NCBI RefSeq assembly: GCF_965279675.1
Contig: NZ_CBDIIJ010000002.1
Location: 3,038,001-3,102,000 of the forward strand
From: Mucisphaera sp965279675
GTDB lineage: Bacteria > Planctomycetota > Phycisphaerae > Phycisphaerales > Phycisphaeraceae
Direction: 5' to 3'
DNA length: 64,000 nucleotides
Below are positions 51,402 through 60,230 of this stretch, piece after piece. The first letter of the stretch is position 1. Each line of letters opens with the position of its first letter. Below the pieces are notes generated by a model. It did no database searches. It saw only the letters and a list, made by a program, of their open reading frames with translations, and was not told the DNA's origin. The translations under genes and the position numbers were made by a program.

Positions 51402-52325
51402 ATGAAACGCTCACATCTCCTCGGCTTCCTCCTTACGCTGCTCATCGCCGCCGTCCTGCTCACCCCCGCCCTGCTCAGGCCCGCCTACCAGCCCGAGGAC
51501 AACCACCTCACCATTACCACCACAGCCACGTACCGCATCATCGAATCCAACGGACTACCCGATCACACCACCGGACCTTTCCCCAACCCCAACAACCCCT
51601 TCGCCATCCGACGGCAAGCCTATCGCTTCACCATCCCCCTCCAACCCACCACCAGTGACCAGCCAGTTCCAATACTCACCACGCGCTTCGGAGTCGCCAT
51701 CAACGGCATCCCCTTCGATCCTGCAGGGCCCTTCTTCAAAGGCGACCAGAAATCCGGCTGGGAGTTCGAACCCCTCCATCCCACGATCGGGGCACATCTC
51801 GGTGTAGACGAGAACAACGCGCACACCCAGCCCGGCGGTGGCTACCACTACCACGGGCTCCCCCAGCCCCTCTATGACCGACTCACACAGCAGGCCGGCG
51901 GAGAGACCGCAAAGATGACACTCCTCGGTTGGGCCGCCGATGGTTTCCCCGTCTACGGACCCTTCGCTCACGCCGACCCTCTCGATGCTGGCAGCCCCCT
52001 CCGCGAGTTGAAACCCTCCTACCAACTCCGCTCTGGCCCACGCCCTGCTACCCCAGGCGGGCAACACGACGGTGCCTTCATCCAAGACTATCAATACGTA
52101 CCGGACCTCGGCGACCTCGACGATTGCAACGGCCGCTTCGGCGTCACGCCCGACTTCCCCGATGGCACCTACTACTACGTCATCACCCGCGACTTCCCCG
52201 TCATACCTCGCCACTTCCGCGCAAGCCCCGACCCCTCCTTCAACCAGCCCGGCGGCGGACCCGGCCCCGGCGAAGTTCCGCCCGGCCTCCGCGATTATCC
52301 CAACCTCCGACCGCCCCGCACCTGA
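51402..52325 (+). CDS. Secreted YHYH-domain protein
   Basis: The 307-residue product has a signal anchor (MKRSHLLGFLLTLLIAAVLL) and the YHYH motif GGGYHYHGLPQ at about 156-166 in a domain that contains ITRFGVAINGIPF-like (LTTRFGVAINGIPFDP) and GWAADGFPVYGPF segments. YHYH proteins are found in marine bacteria; their function is largely unknown, though some occur with metal or light-related genes. A proline/glycine-rich tail ends the protein (FNQPGGGPGPGEVPPG). I chose ATG 51402 because AAGGA lies 6 nt upstream; an ATG at 51378 is less likely. It is monocistronic. Confidence 0.85.
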   Translation: MKRSHLLGFLLTLLIAAVLLTPALLRPAYQPEDNHLTITTTATYRIIESNGLPDHTTGPFPNPNNPFAIRRQAYRFTIPLQPTTSDQPVPILTTRFGVAINGIPFDPAGPFFKGDQKSGWEFEPLHPTIGAHLGVDENNAHTQPGGGYHYHGLPQPLYDRLTQQAGGETAKMTLLGWAADGFPVYGPFAHADPLDAGSPLRELKPSYQLRSGPRPATPGGQHDGAFIQDYQYVPDLGDLDDCNGRFGVTPDFPDGTYYYVITRDFPVIPRHFRASPDPSFNQPGGGPGPGEVPPGLRDYPNLRPPRT

Positions 52326-52336
52326 CCCGCCCCACC

Positions 52337-52585
52337 TCACTCCGCCTCAAAAAACCGCGTCGCCGTTCCCTCCGGCCCGATCACCGCCCGCACCCGCGAC
52401 CCGCAACGCGGGCACCCACCTTCATACGCCTCCCCCCCCCTATTCAGATAAACCCGCGAATACGTCGAGCAGCACTTCCAGAAAACCGCGATCCACCGCC
52501 GACGCGGCTCAGCCTCCCTCGCCGCCTCATCACCCACAGGCCGCAGCCCCTCGATATCCACGATGTAGTCAGGCGTCCCATTCAC
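52337..52585 (-). CDS. Small zinc-ribbon-like conserved protein
   Basis: The 82-residue product has a disordered N-terminus (about 1-28) and a compact C-terminal part with KCC, a second CPRC pair and the segment YSRVYLNRGGEAYEGGCPRC, then RVRAVIGPEGTATRFFEAE. I recall similar small proteins throughout planctomycetes, with a four-cysteine metal site. It converges with the YHYH gene, 11 bp apart. No function is known to me; a nucleic-acid or protein-binding role is possible. Confidence 0.72.
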   Translation of the reverse strand: MNGTPDYIVDIEGLRPVGDEAAREAEPRRRWIAVFWKCCSTYSRVYLNRGGEAYEGGCPRCGSRVRAVIGPEGTATRFFEAE

Positions 52586-52984
52586 CCCCTAAACATCGGC
52601 CGCCACCCCACCTCGACCACAATCCATCATCTGACCCCCAAAGAACCAACCCTCACCCGCTCCGAAACCAAGACCACCCGATCCCTTACACCGCAAAGAC
52701 CTCCCCTAAACCCAAGCCAGCTACAGAAAACACCACGCCTCTGGCACACCCCACTCACCAGCAACCTCCAGCAGCCCAGCACCGCATCCAACCACCAAAC
52801 ACGCGTCCCCACACCAGGCAGGTCACGAGCGGAAAGCCGGCAACACCACCCCTGCGCCTCCTCCAGGCACAGACGCAACGCCACCAGCCCTCCACCCACA
52901 ACCCTTAGCCAGTCCACCATCGACAAGCCCACCGCGGGCCAGCCCAAAGATCAAACCGTCAACGAACGTCCGTTGGCACCGAGC
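52586..52984. other. C-rich intergenic stretch downstream of recA
   Basis: This 399-bp stretch is unusually C-rich and G-poor on the plus strand and holds no gene I can support. A 106-codon minus-strand frame at 52627-52947 has no ribosome-binding site and no recognisable features; it probably reflects the base skew. No hairpin terminator for recA was evident. Confidence 0.45.
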
Positions 52985-54043
52985 CTAAGCCTCGTCATCC
53001 TTCTCGACTTCCGCCTCATCCTCAGCCACCGGCTTCCCCGCGACGCCCTTGGCCTCAAGCACCTTCTGCTTGATCTCCTCAAACAGATCACGGTTCTCAC
53101 CAATGAACTTCTTCGAGTTCTCCCGGCCCTGCCCCAGCCGAACCTCCCCGAAACTGAACCACGCCCCCGACTTCTGAACCACATCGGTCTCAACACCAAG
53201 GTCAATCAGATCACCCGTCGCGCTGATCCCCTCGTTGAACATGATGTCGAACTCCGCCTGCCTGAAAGGCGGGGCCACTTTGTTCTTCACCACCTTCGCA
53301 CGCACCCGGTTACCCACTGCCTCATCCCCCTCCTTGATCGAGCCCGTCCGCCGAATGTCCACACGCACCGAAGCGTAGAACTTCAGCGCCCGCCCACCAG
53401 GCGTCGTCTCCGGACTCCCAAACATCACACCGATCTTCTCACGGATCTGGTTGATGAAAATCACCGTCGTCGAAGAACGATTGATCGCCCCCGTCAGCTT
53501 CCGCATCGCCTGACTCATCAGCCGGGCCTGCAAGCCAACGTGCGAATCCCCCATCTCACCCTCGATCTCAGCACGCGGAATCAACGCCGCCACCGAGTCC
53601 ACCACGATGATGTCCACCGCGTTCGACCGCACCAGCAACTCACAGATCTCCAGCGCCTGCTCACCCGTATCCGGCTGCGAGACCAGCAGGTCCTCGAGCT
53701 TCACGCCCAGCTTCCGCGCCCACGTCGGGTCCAACGCGTGCTCCGCATCGATGAACGCAGCCACGCCCCCCTCCTTCTGCCCACTCGCAATCGTGTGCAG
53801 CGCCAGCGTCGTCTTACCCGACGACTCCGGACCATAAATCTCAATGATCCGCCCACGCGGGATCCCCCGACCACCCAAAGCCAGGTCCAGGCTGATCGAT
53901 CCCGTCGAAATCCCCGGCACCAGCTTCGTCGGGTCATCATCCAGGCGCATGATCGAGCCCTTGCCGTAGCTCTTGTCGATCTGCGACAGCGTCCGCTCCA
54001 ACGCCGCCTTCTTCTCCCGGTCGTCAAACCGACCCTCGGTCAT
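52985..54043 (-). CDS. recA: DNA recombinase RecA
   Basis: RecA forms filaments on single-stranded DNA, drives strand exchange and activates the SOS response. The 352-residue product has the Walker A GPESSGKTT (71-79), IDAEHALDPTWARKLGV, the L1 segment GEMGDSHVGLQARLMSQA, and the Walker B VDIIVVDSVAALIP. The start at 54043 gives the family-typical length and has GGAGG 7 nt upstream. Two in-frame ATGs at 54079 and 54175 also have good ribosome-binding sites (GAGGAG and AGGAG), so a longer form with a Ser/Thr/Lys-rich extension is possible. The C-terminus is acidic, as usual (AEDEAEVEKDDEA). I could not identify a LexA site. Confidence 0.95.
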   Translation of the reverse strand: MTEGRFDDREKKAALERTLSQIDKSYGKGSIMRLDDDPTKLVPGISTGSISLDLALGGRGIPRGRIIEIYGPESSGKTTLALHTIASGQKEGGVAAFIDAEHALDPTWARKLGVKLEDLLVSQPDTGEQALEICELLVRSNAVDIIVVDSVAALIPRAEIEGEMGDSHVGLQARLMSQAMRKLTGAINRSSTTVIFINQIREKIGVMFGSPETTPGGRALKFYASVRVDIRRTGSIKEGDEAVGNRVRAKVVKNKVAPPFRQAEFDIMFNEGISATGDLIDLGVETDVVQKSGAWFSFGEVRLGQGRENSKKFIGENRDLFEEIKQKVLEAKGVAGKPVAEDEAEVEKDDEA

Positions 54044-54398
54044 CGTCTTTCCTCCGGTCGTCGCTGCTGAACGCGCCATGGCGGCTCCTCGTCGCTGAGA
54101 TGTTGGCTGGCTGGCCTCCGTTCCGGAGGTCGCGGCCCGGCCGTTGGTCTTGTCTTTCACTGCTGCAGTCACCATAAGGGAGGCTCCTTTAAGCGTCAAT
54201 GTTGGGGTTGCGTCAGGTGAACAAGACCCTAACCAACTCCGGTCACGCTTACAACACCCTAACGGCGATTTTTTGACATTTTCTTCCCGCACCACTCCAA
54301 AGCCACCCAGACCACCCGACCCAAGCCGCAACGACCACACCCGATGCTGTCTCATCCCCCAACGCGGGCTGCCGGGAATAAATCCCAACCCCATTTAT

Positions 54399-54410
54399 TT
54401 GTTATAACAA
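54399..54410. promoter_or_regulatory. Perfect 12-bp palindrome upstream of the pirin gene (candidate operator)
   Basis: TTGTTATAACAA is a perfect palindrome that also contains a -10-like TATAAC, 29 nt before the pirin ATG. The position suits a repressor or activator site for a redox or stress regulator. It lies in an AT-rich island within C-rich surroundings. Confidence 0.4.
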
Positions 54411-54439
54411 CTATTGTTCCAAACCAGAAAGGACACATC

Positions 54440-55162
54440 ATGATCACCCCACGACCAGCCAACGACCGCGGAGCCACCCATCTCAGCTGGCTCAACTCCC
54501 GACACACCTTCTCCTTCGGCCAGTACCAAGACCCCCAGCACATGGGCTTCGGGCCACTCCGCGTCATCAACGACGACATCGTCGCCCCCGCCGGCGGCTT
54601 CGGCGAGCATCCCCATAAGGACATGGAAATCATGACCTGGGTCCTCTCCGGTGCCCTCAAACACGGCGATTCCCTCGGCAACCTCCAGACACTCACACCA
54701 GGCGAACTCCAGGTCATGACCGCCGGTCGCGGCATCTATCACACCGAGATGAACGCCTCCAACACCGAACCCACCCACTTCCTCCAGATCTGGATCCAGC
54801 CCCGAACCCCAGGCGTCGAGCCTCGCTACGACCAGCACGCCTACCCCCGGGAAGGACGAACTAACCAATGGCAACTCCTCGCCGCAGATGACACCGAAAC
54901 CGATCGCTTCGGCCCCCAAACCCTGCCGATCGCACAGGCCGCCAGACTCTCCGTCGCCGACCTCGACCCCGGACAAACCCTCACCTACGACTTCGAGGAA
55001 GGCCGCTCCGGCTGGCTCCACCTCGCCACCGGCAAAGCCACCGCCGACAGCCACCAACTCCAGGCCGGCGACGCCCTCGCCATCCAGGCCGAACCCGGCA
55101 TCACCATCACCGCCGAAGAAAAATCACAGGTCCTCCTCTTCGACCTCGCCGAAAACGCCTGA
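54440..55162 (+). CDS. Pirin-family protein (possible quercetin dioxygenase-like)
   Basis: The 240-residue product is a bicupin pirin. The N-terminal cupin carries the metal motif FGEHPHKDMEIMTWVLSGAL (two histidines), and GRGIYHTEMNAS supplies a further histidine and glutamate. Other blocks are NSRHTFSFGQYQDPQHMGFG and the partner beta domain to the C-terminus. Pirins act as iron-dependent redox switches or quercetinases, and the role differs between organisms. ATG 54440 has AAAGGA 8 nt upstream. A 12-bp palindrome lies in the promoter. It is followed by a terminator, so it is monocistronic. Confidence 0.9.
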   Translation: MITPRPANDRGATHLSWLNSRHTFSFGQYQDPQHMGFGPLRVINDDIVAPAGGFGEHPHKDMEIMTWVLSGALKHGDSLGNLQTLTPGELQVMTAGRGIYHTEMNASNTEPTHFLQIWIQPRTPGVEPRYDQHAYPREGRTNQWQLLAADDTETDRFGPQTLPIAQAARLSVADLDPGQTLTYDFEEGRSGWLHLATGKATADSHQLQAGDALAIQAEPGITITAEEKSQVLLFDLAENA

Positions 55163-55230
55163 TGCCCGATAACATGTCTTCAGAGGAGGAAGACCGAACA
55201 CACCCTCCCTAAGGTCCGTATTGCCTACAG

Positions 55231-55264
55231 ACCCCGCGGCGCAATCGCGTCGCGGGGCCTTTCC
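55231..55264 (+). terminator. Terminator after the pirin gene
   Basis: CCCCGCG pairs with CGCGGGG across a loop that can form further GCG/CGC pairs, followed by CCTTTCC. It lies about 70 bp past the pirin stop. The T-tract is poor. Confidence 0.55.
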
Positions 55265-55315
55265 GATCGATAACCACACGACACAGTCCCCTCCCGAAGT
55301 ACCCGGAGTTGTTCG

Positions 55316-58024
55316 ATGATCACCACCCGTCTCTTCCGAACCCCATTCACCTCCCTCACCCTCGCCGCATCACTGCTCATCGCAGCAGCTCCCTTCACCA
55401 CCACGACCCTGCTCGCACAGAACGGCGAGCAGGCCGAAACCCCCGCCGAGAAGCCCGCTTATCCGCCACTCAGCGAAGTCACCGAAGGCCTCGAAGAAAT
55501 CCCCGGCCTTATGACCCTCTATCGCCCCCATGGCGACGACCCCAAGCAGGACCACACCAAGCTCCTCTGCCGCATCCCCGCTTCGCTCCTCGGCGAAGAC
55601 CTCCTCTTCGCCACCAGCATCTCCCGGGGATCCATGGCCGGCTTCATGTGGCGCGACTGGCTCGTCCGCTGGGAACGCGTCGGCAAGCACGTCAAGCTCG
55701 TCGTCCCCAACGTCCGCTACGTCCAGACCCCCGGCACACCCGTCAACGACGCCATCGAGCGCACCTACCGACCCAGCTTCATCGCCGCCCTGCCCATCAT
55801 CACCATGGCCGGCAACGACCCCGTCGTCGACCTCGGCGGCCTCATCTTCAGCAACATCGCCCGGCCCCCGCGTCCCATGGGTGCTTCCGGCAACCCCAAC
55901 AGAGCCCTCTCCGTCCTCCGCAAGGCCAAGAACTTCCCCGAAAACATCCTCATCGATGTCGACCTCGCCATGTCCTCAGCCTTCGGCGGCGAATCCGTCG
56001 GCGTCTCCTACGCCTTCCGCAAACTCCCAGCCCTCGGCTCCTACACCCCACGACCCGCCGATGAACGCGTCGGCTACTTCGTCACCAGCCGACAGGACTG
56101 GTCCACCAGCTACAGCGCCCGCGAAACCGCCATCCGCTACGCCAACCGCTGGAAGCTCCAAAAACAGGACCCCTCCCTCGAACTCTCGCCCCCCAAGGAA
56201 CCCATCGTCTTCATCATCGAGAAGACCGTCCCCATCCGCTGGCGACGCTGGGTCCGCGCCGGTATCGAAGACTGGAACAAGGCCTTCGAACAGATCGGCT
56301 ACGTCGACGCCATCGTCGTCCAGCAACAGACCGACACCAACGAGTTCGCCAACATCGACCCCGAAGACGCACGCTACAACTTCCTCCGCTGGATCGTCTC
56401 TGGCCGCGCCTTCGCCATGGGCCCCTCCGTCGCCGACCCCCGCACCGGACAGATCCTCGACGCCGACATCATCTTCGATGACTCCATGATCCGCTGGTTC
56501 ACCACCGAGTTCGACCAGCTCGGCCCCCAGTCGCTCAGCAACTGGCGCGGACCCGCCTACGACAAGTACACCCAGATCATGCAGCACGTCACCGAGCAAG
56601 GCCACATCGACGAGGAAACCTACGAGCAGATCTCCGCCCTCGCCGCGCCCTGCGACCACAGCCGCGACGGCGCCACCTGCGAACTCGCACACGGACTCCA
56701 GCAGCAGATGGCCATGGGCCTCATGCTCTCACGACTCGGAACCCCCTCCGGCAAGGAAGTCCCCGAGCAGTTCATCGGCCAGATCATCCAGATGATCACC
56801 GCCCACGAAGTCGGCCACACCCTCGGACTCCGGCACAACTTCCGCGCCTCCGGCTGGCTCTCGCTCGACGAGATCCGCCAGCGCCGCGACCTCACCAACG
56901 AGCCCACCTCCGCCTCCGTGATGGACTACAACCCCATCCTCTTCTTCGAAGGCGACGACTTCGACGAGGTCAAAACCTTCACCACCCCCGACCTCGGTCC
57001 CTACGACCACTGGGCCATCGAATACGGCTACGGCGAGCCCGCCCCCGGCCAGTCCCTCCAGGACTACCTCGCCGAAGTCGGCTCGCGCTCCACACAGCCC
57101 GAGCTCGCCTACGCCACCGATGAAGACACCATGTGGATCTACTCCCCCGATCCCCTCACCAACCGCTGGGACATGAGCAACGACCCCGAAGCCTGGCTCG
57201 AAACCCGAGGAGAACTGGCCGACGAACTCCTCGAAAACGTCACCGAGTGGGCCATCGACCCCGATGAGCCCCGCTACTTCCTCCGCAACATGTTCGCAGC
57301 CCTCCTCTTCGAGAAGACCCAGCCCGGCATGTTCGTCTCACGCATCGTTGGCGGACAGCACTACAGCCGCTCACGCCTCGGCGACCCCGACGCGCCCCCC
57401 GCCCTCGACCCGCTCGATGCCGAAGAGATGCGCTCCGCCATGCAGACGCTGGCCAAAACCATCTTCAACCCCGACTACTACCCCCTCGACGCCGAGCTGC
57501 TCAACAACCTCGCCCCCTCACGCTGGCGGGGCGAAGGCGCACTCATGCTCGACTACCCCATCCACACCGTCATCACCCGAGCACAGGCCCGAGCCCTCCA
57601 GGACCTCATGGCCTACCCCCTCATCCAGCGAATCTACGACGCCGAAGTCAAAGTAGAAGCCGACGACAAATACACCGCCGCCGAACACCTCAAAACCCTC
57701 ACCGATATCGTCTGGTCCGACCTCAAGCAGGCCCCCGCAGGACCCTACTCCGACGCCTCACCGATGATCCCCTCCATCACCCGCAACCTCCAGTCGGCCC
57801 ACGTCGCAACCCTCATGGACTACGTCCGCATCGACCTCGGCCTCAGCCGCTTCATGTCACCCGACGTCCAGCGAATGATGCGCCACAACCTCCGCAACCT
57901 CGCCGCCGACATCGAATCCACCCTCGAAGCCAACCCCAATCTCGACTTCGCCACCGAAGCCCACCTCACCGAAACCCACTCCCAAATCACCCGAGCCCTC
58001 GAAGCCGAGTTCTCCGCCCGCTAA
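55316..58024 (+). CDS. Large secreted zinc metalloprotease (DUF5117/DUF4953 type)
   Basis: The 902-residue product has a signal peptide (about 1-34, ending TLLAQN). Its N-terminal region resembles the DUF5117 part (LMTLYRPHGDDPKQDHTKLL, RVGYFVTSRQDW). The zinc-binding segment HEVGHTLGLRH at 497-507 has the extended HExxHxxGxxH motif of metzincins, and the tail matches the long DUF4953-like part. It would act outside the cytosol, cleaving proteins in the periplasm or outside. GGAG lies 7 nt upstream of ATG 55316. It is monocistronic with its own terminator. Homologues are frequent in Bacteroidetes and planctomycetes but are little studied, so the substrate is unknown. Confidence 0.9.
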   Translation: MITTRLFRTPFTSLTLAASLLIAAAPFTTTTLLAQNGEQAETPAEKPAYPPLSEVTEGLEEIPGLMTLYRPHGDDPKQDHTKLLCRIPASLLGEDLLFATSISRGSMAGFMWRDWLVRWERVGKHVKLVVPNVRYVQTPGTPVNDAIERTYRPSFIAALPIITMAGNDPVVDLGGLIFSNIARPPRPMGASGNPNRALSVLRKAKNFPENILIDVDLAMSSAFGGESVGVSYAFRKLPALGSYTPRPADERVGYFVTSRQDWSTSYSARETAIRYANRWKLQKQDPSLELSPPKEPIVFIIEKTVPIRWRRWVRAGIEDWNKAFEQIGYVDAIVVQQQTDTNEFANIDPEDARYNFLRWIVSGRAFAMGPSVADPRTGQILDADIIFDDSMIRWFTTEFDQLGPQSLSNWRGPAYDKYTQIMQHVTEQGHIDEETYEQISALAAPCDHSRDGATCELAHGLQQQMAMGLMLSRLGTPSGKEVPEQFIGQIIQMITAHEVGHTLGLRHNFRASGWLSLDEIRQRRDLTNEPTSASVMDYNPILFFEGDDFDEVKTFTTPDLGPYDHWAIEYGYGEPAPGQSLQDYLAEVGSRSTQPELAYATDEDTMWIYSPDPLTNRWDMSNDPEAWLETRGELADELLENVTEWAIDPDEPRYFLRNMFAALLFEKTQPGMFVSRIVGGQHYSRSRLGDPDAPPALDPLDAEEMRSAMQTLAKTIFNPDYYPLDAELLNNLAPSRWRGEGALMLDYPIHTVITRAQARALQDLMAYPLIQRIYDAEVKVEADDKYTAAEHLKTLTDIVWSDLKQAPAGPYSDASPMIPSITRNLQSAHVATLMDYVRIDLGLSRFMSPDVQRMMRHNLRNLAADIESTLEANPNLDFATEAHLTETHSQITRALEAEFSAR

Positions 58025-58060
58025 CCGACGAAACCCAAAAACAACCCAGAAACCCCAACG

Positions 58061-58091
58061 AGCCCCGGGCACAAGCCCGGGGTGCTTTTTG
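58061..58091 (+). terminator. Terminator of the metalloprotease gene, also a member of a palindromic repeat family
   Basis: CCCCGGGC pairs with GCCCGGGG around ACAA, then TGCTTTTT. The flanks ACGAG and GTGCT are shared with the palindrome at 60031-60060, so this terminator belongs to a dispersed repeat family. Confidence 0.75.
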
Positions 58092-58376
58092 CTCTACCTA
58101 CGGCCACCCACAAACACGGGTGGCTGTGGTCAGCCCAAAGGGCTGCCCACAGAACCATGTATCTCCGGGTGCTACGGTTTCTTACGCAGCAACTGGAAAA
58201 GCCGTGACCAAACCACCCTATCCCTCCGCTCGAATCCGAAGCACCGGCTGCTCATCAAACACCTCCTAAGCCGGCCAGTAGGGCTTCACTTACCCAAGCC
58301 ACTTCGACTTAGCAATAAAATTATATTAGTTATTATGATATTATGGATAGAATCAGTACGCTTCCAGGAGTCAGCG
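58092..58376. other. Intergenic stretch with palindromes and an AT-rich promoter region
   Basis: Two hairpins lie at 58103-58152. From about 58310 to 58350 the sequence is strongly AT-rich and contains several TATAAT-like hexamers before the small gene at 58377. No gene is seen between. Confidence 0.5.
58103..58152. repeat. Pair of adjacent palindromic hairpins (REP-like)
   Basis: GCCACCC pairs with GGGTGGC (58103-58124), and directly after it TGTGG-TCAGCCC pairs with GGGCTG-CCCACA (58124-58152). Such short hairpin elements with the GGGTGGC core occur scattered in planctomycete genomes in my memory. They sit between two genes and do not code. Confidence 0.5.
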
Positions 58377-58676
58377 ATGAACGATGAATTGATGATGCAA
58401 ATTCAAGAAAACTACGGAGTAGAAGTCAAAGTCCAGAGCGAATACACGACGCTGCGAGATCTTGATAGAGAAGAACCAGATTCCTTGTGTGCCGAAGTTA
58501 AACTCGATGTAATGATGCGAGTTCCCGAAGGCTTTAGTACTGAAGCTGAAGCACTCGAATGGATAACGGAAGCTGAAAAAAGATTACATCTGGCAATCAC
58601 AGAACTAACCGTAGATGCAGTTGAGCACATTAGGAATAAGACGATACAAGCGATGAAAGATGTACTTCAAGATTAA
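58377..58676 (+). CDS. AT-rich small hypothetical protein
   Basis: The 99-residue product is rich in Glu, Met and Leu, with a probable strand-helix pattern (QIQENYGVEVKVQSEYTTLR; LCAEVKLDVMMRVPEGFSTE; EAEKRLHLAITELTVDAVEH). I know no family. AGGAG stands 6 nt upstream of the ATG. Base composition here is clearly lower in G+C than the surroundings, and the upstream promoter region is AT-rich, which suggests recent transfer. No neighbour gives a clue. No membrane segment is visible, so it is probably cytosolic. Confidence 0.72.
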   Translation: MNDELMMQIQENYGVEVKVQSEYTTLRDLDREEPDSLCAEVKLDVMMRVPEGFSTEAEALEWITEAEKRLHLAITELTVDAVEHIRNKTIQAMKDVLQD

Positions 58677-58810
58677 GTCAAAATACTCCACCTTTAAGAT
58701 GCTAGGGCTACTGTGAATAGCTCACTGGCTACTGGTGCAAAACAACATCATGCCAGCGTGACCCTATCCACAATGAACTCTGATAGTGGTGATCATTATT
58801 TGAGCTACCC

Positions 58811-59818
58811 CTAAGCCACCCGCCGCAACCCACCCCCGCTCGCCTCCATCCGCTCCGCCACCCGCTCCCGAACCCACGCATACGTCTTCGCCATCCCCTC
58901 CGCCAGACCAATCCCAGGCGACCACCCCAGCCGCTCCTCGATCATCCGATTGTCACTGTTCCGCCCGTTCACACCCTTCGGCGCATCAACGTTGTACCGC
59001 CGCTCCAGCCGCACCCCAGCGATCCCCTCAACCAGCGACACCAACCCATCAATCGACACCAACTCGTCCGACCCCAGATTGATCGGCTCCCGACACTCAC
59101 TCGCCATCAGCCGCTCGATCCCTTCCAGACAATCATCGATGTACGTAAAGCTACGCGTCTGCGTCCCATCCCCCCAAATCTCAATCTCATACCGCCCCGA
59201 CAGCTCCGCCTCGGCCACCTTCCGGCAGATCGCCGCAGGCGCCTTCTCCCGCCCCCCTTCCCACGTCCCCTCCGGCCCATACACATTGTGGAACCGAGCC
59301 ACCCGAGCCTCCAGCCCGAAATCCTCCATGAAGTGCCGGCACATCCGCTCCCCAAACAGCTTCTCCCACCCATACCCATCCTCAGGCATCGCCGGATAAG
59401 CATCCGACTCCCGCAGCGCCGTCACATCCGCCGACACCTGCTTGTCAGCGTTGTACACACAAGCCGAGGACGCAAAGAAATACCGCTCCACCTCCGCATC
59501 ACGAGCCGCCATCAGCGCATGCGTGTTGATCAGCACCGACAGCATGCACAACGCCTTGTTGTTCTCGATAAACCCCATCCCACCCATATCTGCCGCCAGG
59601 TTGTAAACCGTCCCCGCCTCCCGACAAGCCACCCGACAAGCCTCCGCCTCCCGCAAATCCAGCACCATCTCCTCCACCCCCGCCTCACGCACAAACCACT
59701 CCCCCACCGGCTTGATGTCCACCGCCCGCACCCGCTCCCCGCGCTCAACCAGCCGCGAGACCAGGTGACCGCCAATAAACCCACCCCCACCAAGCACCAC
59801 ATGAACCTTCCGACCCAT
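58811..59818 (-). CDS. GDP-mannose 3,5-epimerase-like NAD-dependent epimerase
   Basis: The 335-residue SDR enzyme has the Rossmann motif LGGGGFIGGHLVSRL (9-23), the block YNLAADMGGMGFIENN near 73-88, and the catalytic pair Tyr and Lys in GYGWEKLFGE (149-158). A serine lies earlier in ASSACVY. The ADMGGMGFI block is the hallmark of GDP-mannose 3,5-epimerases known from plants, where they feed ascorbate and cell-wall synthesis; bacterial relatives modify surface sugars. Substrate is inferred. GGAG stands 6 nt upstream of ATG 59818. It is close to surface-protein genes, which fits a role in envelope glycan synthesis. Confidence 0.85.
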   Translation of the reverse strand: MGRKVHVVLGGGGFIGGHLVSRLVERGERVRAVDIKPVGEWFVREAGVEEMVLDLREAEACRVACREAGTVYNLAADMGGMGFIENNKALCMLSVLINTHALMAARDAEVERYFFASSACVYNADKQVSADVTALRESDAYPAMPEDGYGWEKLFGERMCRHFMEDFGLEARVARFHNVYGPEGTWEGGREKAPAAICRKVAEAELSGRYEIEIWGDGTQTRSFTYIDDCLEGIERLMASECREPINLGSDELVSIDGLVSLVEGIAGVRLERRYNVDAPKGVNGRNSDNRMIEERLGWSPGIGLAEGMAKTYAWVRERVAERMEASGGGLRRVA

Positions 59819-60030
59819 ACCAGGCTCCAGATACGACCTCAGTTACCCCGAATATCGGCACCCACCCCGCCACGACCCCAAAAGCCCCAAGACATGGACC
59901 ACCCACGAAAGATCAGCCACCTCCAGAAGGCACCTGGCCGACTGCCGGGTATGGCCCCCAACCCGGTCGCGACGCGGCCGGGACTTCCCAAAAACCAGCC
60001 CACAAGACCATCAATCAGCCCACCCCCAAC

Positions 60031-60060
60031 ACGAGCCCCAGGCGCGAGCCTGGGGTGCTT
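60031..60060. repeat. Palindromic repeat, copy 2
   Basis: CCCCAGGC pairs with GCCTGGGG around GCGA, with flanks ACGAG and TGCTT as in the element at 58061-58091. Differences between the copies change both arms together. Confidence 0.6.
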
Positions 60061-60111
60061 CACGCTTCGACCAACCAAACACCACACAGCCCCAACAACG
60101 CCACCCCCTTC

Positions 60112-60138
60112 ACGAGCCCAAGGCGCAAGCCTTGGGAC
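60112..60138. repeat. Palindromic repeat, copy 3
   Basis: CCCAAGGC pairs with GCCTTGGG around GCAA, preceded by ACGAG as in the two other copies. The stem again keeps pairing despite base changes. Confidence 0.6.
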
Positions 60139-60175
60139 AACGACCTGAGCAACACCAGTACCCACCGATCAAACG

Positions 60176-60210
60176 AAAAAGCCCCGCCTCCCAAGAGGCA
60201 GGGCTTCTTA
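60176..60210 (-). terminator. Terminator of the right-hand PEP-CTERM gene
   Basis: On the minus strand AAGCCCTGCCTC pairs with GAGGCGGGGCTT (one mismatch) around TTGG, followed by TTTTTC. It lies 20-55 bp past the stop at 60231. Confidence 0.85.
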
Positions 60211-60230
60211 AAACGCAACTCAAACCAGCC

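Noticed and set aside
52627..52947. Possible 106-residue minus-strand gene downstream of recA
   Set aside because: Composition rich in Gly, Val, Arg and Leu reflects the G-rich strand; no start signal or motif.
51929..54070. A 713-codon plus-strand frame across the YHYH gene, the zinc-ribbon gene and recA
   Set aside because: It crosses genes on both strands, is Arg/Pro/Leu-rich and has no start signal; it reflects the strong C-rich strand bias.
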